A DNA stretch of 64,000 nt from Hyalangium gracile. GTDB lineage: Bacteria > Myxococcota > Myxococcia > Myxococcales > Myxococcaceae. The notes below the pieces were generated by a model that was not told the DNA's origin, ran no database searches, and was given only the letters and a program-made list of their open reading frames with translations. The DNA lies in NCBI RefSeq assembly GCF_020103725.1, contig NZ_JAHXBG010000006.1:310001-374000 (forward strand). The letters run 5' to 3'. A program made the position numbers and the translations under genes. Positions 27,301-33,876 of the stretch are shown here, piece after piece; within the stretch, counting starts at the first letter, position 1, and each line of letters begins with the position of its first letter.

Positions 27301-28796
27301 TGCCGCATCTCGGCAAGGAGTGTCACCGTGGACAACTGCTCGGTCTGGTTTTTCGCCCGCTCTGTGCACCATACCACGAGGTGCTCCCATGCACTGTCGG
27401 ACAGCGTCAGGAGACTTCGATGTGCGAAAGTGCCCTTGTCCCAGATCAGGATGTCGGGCGAGCGATACAGCGCCGCGAAGGCTCGCGGGAGACTCTCCGC
27501 TTCCGTCCAATCTCCTTCGATTTCGTCCGCAGTCATTTCAATCCTTAGCTCCGCTGCGAAGCGTGGGGCAATCTCCCGCACGTGCAGAGGACGCTTTGCC
27601 AGGGCAAGGAACTCGCTCAGGCGTTCGTGGAAGGGAGTGTTCGTCAGCCGGAAATGACCGTCCGGCAGTTGTTCGAGGGGGAGTAGTTTGTTGGCCAGCT
27701 TCGCGGCCACATCCGCGGAAACGTGCAGCGAAGCGCACTCGGTTATCCATCCGGCCAGTTCCGCCGTGCTCACGCCGCTGTGTGCGCGCGTACGCATCCG
27801 CGCGTGCAAGAGGCGTTGCAGCGTCTTGAATTTGGGCAGGGTCTCCCGGGCCAGGAACTCGTCTGCCCGGAGTTCCACGTTCTCCACTCCCGCGACGGAG
27901 ACCATGAGTCTGGCCCGTGGAAGCGTGAGATGAGGATAGGACGCGAATGCATCAGCATGGACTAGGCCGCCCGTCCGCGTGAGTTCCTCCATCACGGGGG
28001 CAAGGGCCCGGCGGAAGGCGCTCCCCCACTGCTCGCGCAGGCTTTCCATCCCCTTGGTGACAATCTGGCGGACGCGCTCGCGAGTCACATCCATCTCGGC
28101 TCCCACGTCCTCAAGTGTCCTGCCTTCGAGGAAGTGGGCAACGGTGGCGCGACGCTGGTTCGGCGTCAGGGTGCCCAATCCCCGTTCCAGCAGCGCATCC
28201 GGATTCTCGAGCAGCCCCGCGAGTTTGCTCAGCATGTCGGGCATGCCTTCACTCGCGAGCCGCTCAAGGGCGGAGAGAAGTTCGTGCCGCGACTGGCGGC
28301 CGAAGTTGGCGAGCTTCCCGTTCAGACTCTCATTCTTGGCCCAGTTGAGCACTTGGCCGAGCGTCGTTACTCCTGCGTTCTTGAGCGCTCCTCGGATTCG
28401 GGTGGAAAGCTTTGGCAGAGCCTCCGTCCATGCTGTCTCCAGCGAGATATCCCTGGCCGCTAACTGCTGCTCGAGACTGATGTGTCGCTCGTACCTCTGA
28501 TGGGCCGCTTCGCCCTCCATTTCGTTCAGCCTGAGACTCTCGAGCGCGGTGCGGAGTGTTTGTCGCGAGGTCCTCCCGAAGTTGCGGACAGGTTCGGTTT
28601 TGCCCTGCTCCCATGCCAGCACGTCGCGGACGGTGTGTACTCCCGCTTGCTCTAGCGTGCTGATGATCCGCGCGGGAAGAGAGCCGAGTACCTCCCGCCA
28701 TGGAAGGTCCAGCACGGCTGCCGCAGACGCCGATTCCTGAGGGGCGGCAGGGGACTGCGCGTTATTCACTGCTTTATTCTGGACGGCGTCTGACAT
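24366..28796 (-). CDS. RRP8-like methyltransferase / SNF2-type helicase / sigma-like HTH fusion
   Basis: 1,476-residue single protein. Residues 30-96 and 115-185 are RNA polymerase alpha-CTD-like helix-hairpin repeats. Residues 207-255 resemble sigma region 4 (LTPNQRRATVAHFLEGRTLE, VTRERVRQI). A zinc ribbon follows (C579, H585, C601, C604 in YWWLC...GVGCPRC). The SF2/SNF2-type helicase at 830-1200 has GTGAGKT, DEVH, GMSATP and GRLYRQGQR. The C-terminus (1325-1465) is strikingly like eukaryotic RRP8: VIGDFGCGEAELA, HTVHSFDHVAANPGVVAADL, VAVFSLSLMGANF. The start follows GGGGAG. GC is visibly lower than in neighbours. It probably remodels and modifies nucleic acid; the target is unknown. Confidence 0.88.
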   Translation of the reverse strand: MSDAVQNKAVNNAQSPAAPQESASAAAVLDLPWREVLGSLPARIISTLEQAGVHTVRDVLAWEQGKTEPVRNFGRTSRQTLRTALESLRLNEMEGEAAHQRYERHISLEQQLAARDISLETAWTEALPKLSTRIRGALKNAGVTTLGQVLNWAKNESLNGKLANFGRQSRHELLSALERLASEGMPDMLSKLAGLLENPDALLERGLGTLTPNQRRATVAHFLEGRTLEDVGAEMDVTRERVRQIVTKGMESLREQWGSAFRRALAPVMEELTRTGGLVHADAFASYPHLTLPRARLMVSVAGVENVELRADEFLARETLPKFKTLQRLLHARMRTRAHSGVSTAELAGWITECASLHVSADVAAKLANKLLPLEQLPDGHFRLTNTPFHERLSEFLALAKRPLHVREIAPRFAAELRIEMTADEIEGDWTEAESLPRAFAALYRSPDILIWDKGTFAHRSLLTLSDSAWEHLVVWCTERAKNQTEQLSTVTLLAEMRQAGLETGNLNPYALRTLLGRTPGFKGLRKNWIAWADSFRQETLSLAHRYPEIAREWHPTHNGKHTPADVYATAMRKYWWLCPNDSTHEYQAFIGNRTLQGVGCPRCNRGWTVDNIRHFVASLTEHLDTFSPAELYLLFQQNGLLRVQGSAKAFAKALTTGRFPRAELEKFIRGEASLADGFLNGSVEALDKTHTANASGTEDSEPTVEELGEVRPEDIPGEVEFPLVHTKAVLSSLESKLLSSADEEAVQFLVASGLAKLWKHAFVDEAAALREAEEYTGGSIYATEVREHFLREYREARSLKIPDGYAFTVNGVSTPPNLMQRFVATRVRDKRRVGNWSGTGAGKTLSAILASRVVGARFTVICCPNAVVAGWENAIRQSFPDSLIATGGFTPNWKSLAGDETGMTGNAGRPRYLILNYEKLQQPASDKHVAALVEREEIDFVIIDEVHFAKQRNSEEMSLRKQRLARLLAQASARNTGLHVLGMSATPVINNLQEGRSLVELITGLEHDDLRIQPTVSNCMALHQRLVTLGTRWLPAYDLECIEEVVSVDCAPLLDELRALEQTKGPLALEQLLTRARLGVILQHVSRGTLIYTHLIDGIGETLRVALEKAHLRVGFYTGEDKSGLEQFLRGEVDVLIGTAAIGTGVDGLQAVCSRLIINVLPWTHAEYEQLKGRLYRQGQRDRKVTIVLPLTYADLPGGRWSWCESKMERLRFKKSIADAAVDGVVPEGHLRTPEQAYRDVMSWLQRLEQGETVEVARMQLMVPLPLGGPVDVARRASYGDFSQMNNRWNATHSATTHARLAENPEEWAQYHTLYRAARADWMVVPYQEMIRFLLERQGRVIGDFGCGEAELARALQGRHTVHSFDHVAANPGVVAADLAHVPLADGVLDVAVFSLSLMGANFTEYLREAHRALRVDGQLHIWEATSRFRDLQEFQRGIGRLGFEAVHAESRWKFTYIRASKSARAPDPDFQMSF

Positions 28797-28848
28797 GTGC
28801 TCTCCCCACTGAGGAACCCACGATAGCAAGACACTGCAGAAGTAGCCT

Positions 28849-29226
28849 ATGGAGGGCGGGTTGACGTACAAGCAGGCGGCGGGCCTGCAGCTCAACCACG
28901 AGCAGCCGGGCGAGGCGCTCATCGACGTGCCGGATGAGAAGGGGCGGGTGACGACGAGGCCCTTCAAGGAGTGCCGCGTGGAGCAGATGCGCCAGGCGCT
29001 GAAGCTCAAGCGCAAGCCGACCTCCAGCAAGCTCCTGCCGCCGGAGGCAGAGGCGCGGGCCGAGCAGTACCGGCAGGCGGTCGCGGTCCAGTTCCCCAAG
29101 GGCAAGGGCACGCGCGTGAAGGTCCTGGCGCGCAACGACAAGGGCTCGGCGGTGCTCGACTTCACGGGCGTTCCCATGGAGAAGGTGGACCAGCTGCTCC
29201 AGGCGCTGAAGGCGATGCAGGGGTAG
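28849..29226 (+). CDS. ParB C-terminal-like protein, possibly truncated
   Basis: 125 residues starting MEGGLTYKQAAGL, divergent from the helicase fusion gene and only 52 bp from its start. The last 45 residues (GKGTRVKVLARNDKGSAVLD, VDQLLQAL) resemble the ParB C-terminal dimerization domain. The first part reads like the internal end of a longer ParB-like protein, and no ParB N-terminal or HTH domain is present. It may be the 3' end of a partition gene cut by insertion of the fusion gene. The family call is tentative. Confidence 0.5.
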   Translation: MEGGLTYKQAAGLQLNHEQPGEALIDVPDEKGRVTTRPFKECRVEQMRQALKLKRKPTSSKLLPPEAEARAEQYRQAVAVQFPKGKGTRVKVLARNDKGSAVLDFTGVPMEKVDQLLQALKAMQG

Positions 29227-29333
29227 AGGCGGCGGTGGAGCATGGTCCGCGGCCTGAGCCGCGAGGACTGGAAGAGGGACACGGGCAGCGCCGTCACCGG
29301 ATGCGGACGGCGAGGCCCACGTTCTTTTTGAGG

Positions 29334-29354
29334 AGCCTACTCATGGAGTAGGCT
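29334..29354. repeat. Perfect 9-bp inverted repeat
   Basis: AGCCTACTC-ATG-GAGTAGGCT, 50 bp before the kinase start and just after a TTCTTTTT tract. It could be an operator or a hairpin. It is the only clear structure in 29227-29402. Confidence 0.45.
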
Positions 29355-29402
29355 GCGCGGGTCCCCGGGAGCGCAGCCGGCTTCCTCTCACGAGGCCCCA
29401 GC

Positions 29403-30236
29403 ATGGAGCGCGCGCCTGACTTCGAGCTGCACCCAGCCCTGCTTCCCGCAGGCACGGTGGTGGGGCTCTGGCGCGTGGTGGCCTGGGCCGGTCGCGGCGT
29501 CCACGGTGCCGTCTATCGCGCGGTCCAGGTGGGCCAGGAGCAGGCACCCGCCGTGGCACTCAAGCTGGCCCTGTTCCCGGAAGATCCCCGCTTCACGCGC
29601 GAGGCGGAGCTGCTGTCACGCCTGCGCCACCCGAGCATTCCGCGCCTGTGGGACTCCGGAGCGTGGCAGGTGCCGGGCGGCGCGCTCCATCCGTTCCTCG
29701 CCATGGATTGGGTGGACGGAGCGCCTCTCTACGAGCAGGCGTTGTATCCGCGTGCATCTCCGCAAGTGCGGCGGATGCTGGCTCAGCTCGCCCGAGCCCT
29801 CCATGAGCTTCACGCCCACGGTGCCGTCCACCGGGACATCAAGGGTGACAACATCCTGGTGCGCTACGCGGATGGCCGAGCGCTGCTCACGGACTTCGGA
29901 ACGTGCCACTACCCGGGTGCCACCACGCTCACGCCACCTACCGTGCACCCAGGCACTCCCGCCTACCGCTCCCCGGAGGCGTGGTGCGTGGAGTTCAACC
30001 GTGCCCGCTCGGTGCAGTACCGCGCTCGAGCGGCCGATGACCTCTTCGCGCTGGGCGTGACGGCGTGCCGGCTCGTCACCGGCGAGTACCCGGAGCTGAG
30101 CGCACCCCGGAGGGACGAGCACGGGCTGTGGCACGTGGACTCCGTGATGCTTCCTGCCGCGCTGCGGAGAAAGGGGCGCATCGAGCCGGTGCTGCGCACG
30201 TGGGTTCTGCGCCTGCTGTGCCTGCGCCTGTCGTGA
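29403..30236 (+). CDS. Truncated Ser/Thr protein kinase
   Basis: 277 residues covering only a kinase domain: VVAWAGRGVHGAVYRAVQ loop, VALKLALF lysine, VHRDIKGDNILV catalytic loop, TDFGTCHYPG and PAYRSPEAW. It stops shortly after the last kinase helix (RTWVLRLLCLRLS), where relatives continue to a membrane helix. A membrane-helix-like stretch does follow, but in another frame. Catalytic residues are intact, so a soluble kinase could still be made, but the gene looks shortened by deletion or frameshift. Confidence 0.75.
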   Translation: MERAPDFELHPALLPAGTVVGLWRVVAWAGRGVHGAVYRAVQVGQEQAPAVALKLALFPEDPRFTREAELLSRLRHPSIPRLWDSGAWQVPGGALHPFLAMDWVDGAPLYEQALYPRASPQVRRMLAQLARALHELHAHGAVHRDIKGDNILVRYADGRALLTDFGTCHYPGATTLTPPTVHPGTPAYRSPEAWCVEFNRARSVQYRARAADDLFALGVTACRLVTGEYPELSAPRRDEHGLWHVDSVMLPAALRRKGRIEPVLRTWVLRLLCLRLS

Positions 30237-30238
30237 GC

Positions 30239-30440
30239 ACGGGAAGCAGGCGAGTTCGGCTCGTCGTGGCGGCGGCGGCGGCGGCAGTACTGGCCGGAGA
30301 GGCCACCTGGTATGAGAACCAGCTCTTCCTGCCCAACCGCCGCGGCTTCGCCGAGGAGGTGTACTTCACCCTGTCGCACAGCCCCATCCGCGACGCCGCG
30401 CGGCGGAGGCGAAGCGGCAGGCCGCGGCGCCCGCCGAATA
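30239..30440 (+). pseudogene. Kinase membrane-helix and PAS-domain scraps
   Basis: In a frame different from the kinase come a short hydrophobic stretch (VRLVVAAAAAAVLAGEA) and then a classic end of a PAS domain from sensor histidine kinases (RRGFAEEVYFTLSHSPIRDA). Neither has the rest of its gene. The order suggests that a deletion joined the end of a kinase gene to the middle of a sensor kinase gene. Nothing else is recognisable up to 30544. Confidence 0.5.
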
Positions 30441-30544
30441 GAAGCGCCGCGAGTCTCACGTCTTCATTGGACATCTTCGCCGTGCGGACCGCGCCGGTCG
30501 TCTACGGCTCCAGTCAGCCACCCGGCCCCACCACCCCCGCCGGC

Positions 30545-31495
30545 TCAGGGGTCCTTCCGCTCGGGCCAGAGCTCGTTGGAGAGCGAGACCTGCTTCTTGG
30601 GTCTCGAGCCCGTCCAGTCCCCCTTCTTGCCCCACTCGATGCCGATGAGGGGGAACTTCCAGGCCTCCTGCAGCTCCGTCACCACGTCCATCTGGTAGTA
30701 GAAGGTCCAGTTGTTCGAGCTGTCGCGCAGGCCCCAGACCACGCCCCGGTTGCTGGCGTTGAGGGACATGTAGAACGCCGGATCGAAGACGGTGACGTCC
30801 TTGCCGAGCAGCCCGCGCTGCTGGAGCAGCTCGCGCGCGGCGGTGTACTGCCGGGTGTACTCCGGGTTCTGCTGCTGCTTGATCGTCCGGAGGTCCGAGG
30901 AGTTCACGTCGGGGATGACCTCCTTGAAGTTCACGTGGAACACCGTGGGAGTCGCCCGTGGGCCGGCGATCATCACGCAGCACCCGTTCATGGCGGCGGT
31001 GATGAAGAGATCCGACTGGAGATCCAGCTTCATGGAGAAGAAGCAGTCCGAGCGCCATGGCAGGAAGAAGCACTTCTTGGCGCCGTTGGCGTCGAGATCG
31101 AAGCGCGCCGTCTTGTGCTGCTGCGCGTAGGAGAAGCGCACCTTCCTGAAGCGATCCTCCCCCTCCAGCTTCGTCCAGGGGTACTCGCGCTGGAGGACCT
31201 TGAGCCGGCCGTCGCCCGCGTCGCCCGTGTTGCCGGGCATGTCGAGGCGGATCGCCTGACCATTCAGCCAGGTCGAGCCATGCGTCACGAAGTTCAGGAG
31301 TGCGTTCGCATGGAAGGAGGCCTCCTGGCGCTCATTCTCTTCGTTCGCCTTGCGATCCTCCTCGATGCACTTCGCGCACCTGCTGCCGACCTTGAACGGG
31401 AGCTGGTGCTTCGCGCACTTCGGGCACTCGGAGCAGCTCTCGTTGAGGCACTGCCCCTTGTGGTTCAACGGCATGTTGCAGACCTTGCACTTCAT
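30545..31495 (-). CDS. Zinc-ribbon protein of unknown function
   Basis: 316 residues. The N-terminal 45 residues carry paired CxxC knuckles (MKCKVCNMPL, CSECPKCAKH, RCAKCIEED), a zinc-ribbon array as found in effector- or toxin-linked proteins. The globular remainder has FITAAMNGCCVMIAGPR followed by VFHVNFKEV, a Cys-then-His arrangement that could be catalytic, and ends in an IGIEWGKKGDW segment. No family recognised. The start at 31495 is preceded by GAGGG. Adjacent to the divergent DyP peroxidase gene. Confidence 0.65.
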   Translation of the reverse strand: MKCKVCNMPLNHKGQCLNESCSECPKCAKHQLPFKVGSRCAKCIEEDRKANEENERQEASFHANALLNFVTHGSTWLNGQAIRLDMPGNTGDAGDGRLKVLQREYPWTKLEGEDRFRKVRFSYAQQHKTARFDLDANGAKKCFFLPWRSDCFFSMKLDLQSDLFITAAMNGCCVMIAGPRATPTVFHVNFKEVIPDVNSSDLRTIKQQQNPEYTRQYTAARELLQQRGLLGKDVTVFDPAFYMSLNASNRGVVWGLRDSSNNWTFYYQMDVVTELQEAWKFPLIGIEWGKKGDWTGSRPKKQVSLSNELWPERKDP

Positions 31496-31576
31496 GGCAG
31501 CCCTCGGCGCATGGAGCGATCCGGAGATGGAGCGCTCCCCTCCACTGCGGTCTTCATCTACGATAATCGCGCACCC

Positions 31577-32461
31577 ATGCTCGAGAACGCACAACCTTCA
31601 GTCCTTGCCGACCGTCCCCAGGTAGGCCGTACCCTCACCTTCCGTATCGCACCCGAGACGGACGTGCTCGGGGCACTGCGCCGTCTCCGCGATGGCATCT
31701 CCATGGATTGCGGCGTCATCGGCATTGGCGAGCCGGTGGTGCTGGCGCTCGGGAAGTCGATTCCCGGGCTGCGGACGTTTCCAGCCATGTCCGGTCCGGC
31801 CTGCAGCGTCCCGTCGACACAGGAGGCGCTCTGCTTCCTGCTGCGCGGTCCCGATCGCGGCGCCGTGTTCGATCTGACCCAGCACATCCGCGAGCTCGTC
31901 GCCGATGCCTTCCTCCTCGTCGACTCGAACGACACCTTCACCTACCGGGAGGGCCGCGACCTGACGCGCTTCGAGGACGGGACCGAGAACCCCCAGGGCG
32001 AGCTCGCGGTCCAGTCGGCGATCGTGTCCAAGGGCGAGCACCTGCGTGGCTCGAGCTTCGTCGTCGTCCAGCGGTGGGTGCATGACCTCGCGCGCTTCCG
32101 CCGCTTCAGCGAGGAGCGGCGCGAGATGCTGATCGGCCGGCGCGCCGACTCGAACGACGAGATCGAAGAGGCGCCAGAGTCCGCGCACGTGAAGCGGACG
32201 GCGCAGGAGAGCTTCGAGCCCCCCGCCTTCATGGTCCGCCGCTCCATGCCCTGGGCGACGGCCACGCAGGAGGGGCTCGAGTTCATCGCCCAGGTCGAGT
32301 CCCTCGATCGTTTCGAGATCATGATGCGCCGGATGGTGGGCTCCGAGGACGGCATCGTGGATGGGCTCTTCACGTTCTCGCGGCCCGTCACCGGCGGCTA
32401 CTACTGGTGCCCACCGGTGGAGAACGGTCGCCTGGACCTCGCGCTGCTCGGCGTTGGCTGA
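31577..32461 (+). CDS. DyP-type heme peroxidase
   Basis: 294 residues of the dye-decolorizing peroxidase family (YfeX-like, no Tat signal, so cytoplasmic). Seen are the distal-site motif FEDGTENPQGE (Asp of GxxDG), the likely proximal heme ligand His in SAHVKRTAQ, and the conserved distal Arg in FMVRRSMPW. Length is normal for the compact class. It would oxidise dyes, phenols or porphyrins with hydrogen peroxide. The start at 31577 lies 81 bp from the divergent zinc-ribbon gene. Confidence 0.9.
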   Translation: MLENAQPSVLADRPQVGRTLTFRIAPETDVLGALRRLRDGISMDCGVIGIGEPVVLALGKSIPGLRTFPAMSGPACSVPSTQEALCFLLRGPDRGAVFDLTQHIRELVADAFLLVDSNDTFTYREGRDLTRFEDGTENPQGELAVQSAIVSKGEHLRGSSFVVVQRWVHDLARFRRFSEERREMLIGRRADSNDEIEEAPESAHVKRTAQESFEPPAFMVRRSMPWATATQEGLEFIAQVESLDRFEIMMRRMVGSEDGIVDGLFTFSRPVTGGYYWCPPVENGRLDLALLGVG

Positions 32462-32504
32462 CGTGCCCGGTGGGCATCCGACCCAGGAGTGCTAGAGAGA
32501 GCGA

Positions 32505-33668
32505 ATGACCGCCAGACACCTGTCCCTCGCGCTCGTGCTCTCCATGCTGCCGGCTTGCAAGAGCCAGAAGGAGGAGCCACCCGCCGCGCCGAAGCCGGCT
32601 CCGGCGGCGACGGCATCGGCCACCCCCGCGGAGAAGCCCCGGATCGGGCTCGTGCTGGGGCTGGGGGGCCGCGGCGACCAATCCTTCAACGACTCGGCGC
32701 TGCGCGGGCTGGAGCTCTGGGGCGCGGGCCTGAAGTACGAGCAGAACGCTTATAAGGATGCGTCGCCGGAGGAGTTGCAGTCCTCGCTCGGGCCGGAGCT
32801 GGCGCGGCACCAGCCGCCCATCACCCCGCTGGGCATCACTCCGTCCATCGTGCAGAGCCGGGTGGCGGAGGACTACGAGCCCAACCTGCAGCTGATGGTG
32901 GAGCAGAACGTGTCGCTCATCGTCGCCGTGGGCTTCATGCTGGAGAACGCGGTGGAGACGGTGGCGCAGCGCCACCCCGGCAAGCGGTTCCTCTTCGTGG
33001 ACAGCCCGCTGATCAACGCGCGGAACGAGCCGTACACGCTGCCCAACGTGCGCTCGGTCATCTATCGCGCCGAGGAGGGCTGCTACCTGGCCGGAGCGCT
33101 GGCGGGCCTGGCGACGAAGGGAGGACGGATCGGCTTCGTGGGCGGCATGGAGATTCCACTCGTCAAGCAGTACGAGGCGGGCTTCCGGGCGGGAGTGGCC
33201 GCGACCAACCCGAAGGCCACCGTCATCTCCAACTACACCGGCAGCTTCACCAACTTCGCGCTCGGCAAGCAGGTGGGACAGGATCTGCTGGCCAAGAGCA
33301 CGGACGTCATCTTCGCCGCGGCCGGCGTGGACGGGCTCGGGGCCATCCAGGCCGTCAAGGAGGCGCGGGACGAGGGACGGGAGGTGTTCGTCATCGGGGT
33401 GGACTCGGATCAGTTCCACCTGGCACCGAAGGCGATGCTGACCACCGTGCTGAAGCGTGTGGACCTGACGATCTACGAGGGCGTGCGCGACCACCTCCAG
33501 GGCCGCTTCCAGGCAGGGCTCCATGTCCAGGGGCTGAAGGAGGGCGGCATTGCCCTGGCCCCGGTCCGGCTGGACTTCCCCGGCAAGGAGGAGGCGCTGC
33601 GCAAGGTGGAGGCGCTGAAGGCTCGGATCATCGCGGGGGAGATCCAGATCCCCAAGGACCCGCGCTAG
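32505..33668 (+). CDS. BMP/PnrA-like ABC transporter substrate-binding lipoprotein
   Basis: 387-residue lipoprotein (lipobox MLPAC) with a Pro/Ala linker and then a basic membrane protein (Med/TmpC/PnrA) fold: IGLVLGLGGRGDQSFNDSA, VAVGFMLENAVETVA, FVDSPL, GFVGGMEIPLVKQYEAGF and VIGVDSDQF. These proteins bind nucleosides for ABC import. No permease or ATPase gene is adjacent, so it is an orphan or acts with a transporter elsewhere, or as a sensor. Confidence 0.88.
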   Translation: MTARHLSLALVLSMLPACKSQKEEPPAAPKPAPAATASATPAEKPRIGLVLGLGGRGDQSFNDSALRGLELWGAGLKYEQNAYKDASPEELQSSLGPELARHQPPITPLGITPSIVQSRVAEDYEPNLQLMVEQNVSLIVAVGFMLENAVETVAQRHPGKRFLFVDSPLINARNEPYTLPNVRSVIYRAEEGCYLAGALAGLATKGGRIGFVGGMEIPLVKQYEAGFRAGVAATNPKATVISNYTGSFTNFALGKQVGQDLLAKSTDVIFAAAGVDGLGAIQAVKEARDEGREVFVIGVDSDQFHLAPKAMLTTVLKRVDLTIYEGVRDHLQGRFQAGLHVQGLKEGGIALAPVRLDFPGKEEALRKVEALKARIIAGEIQIPKDPR

Positions 33669-33704
33669 CTCCAGGCGGCCGACGCGGAGAGCCCTCGGCA
33701 GGTT

Positions 33705-33744
33705 TTTGCCGGCCGGCAAACGCCCCCGGCAACTTCTTGCCGGG
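33705..33744. other. Palindrome plus stable tetraloop hairpin
   Basis: TTTGCCGGCCGGCAAA (33705-33720) is a perfect 16-bp palindrome. It is followed by CCCGGCAA-CTTC-TTGCCGGG (33725-33744), an 8-bp stem with a CUUC loop. No T-run follows, so it is not a classical terminator. It may end the BMP-gene transcript or act in the leader or enhancer of the repeat-lipoprotein gene; a degraded form is seen upstream of the dead copy near 24.2 kb. Confidence 0.5.
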
Positions 33745-33794
33745 AGGGGGCCCGAGAGCCGTCCGCGAAGGCTGGATGAGCCAGGGGGGACCAC

Positions 33795-33809
33795 TGGCAC
33801 ACCTCGTGC
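33795..33809 (+). promoter_or_regulatory. Candidate sigma-54 promoter
   Basis: TGGCAC, with GG at 33796-33797 followed after exactly ten bases by GC at 33808-33809, fits the -24/-12 spacing of sigma-54. It lies about 70 bp before the repeat-lipoprotein start. In the dead copy near 24.2 kb the equivalent GC is changed to AC. Confidence 0.4.
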
Positions 33810-33876
33810 TCAGGCGCGGAGCTGGCCCGCACGCTTCAGCGGCAGCCAGCTCCTCGGTTTGACGGGAGGTACCCCC

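Noticed and set aside
30308..30323. CTGGTATGAGAACCAG as a fourth palindromic repeat copy
   Set aside because: It lacks the ACAAGC core and lies in coding-derived sequence.
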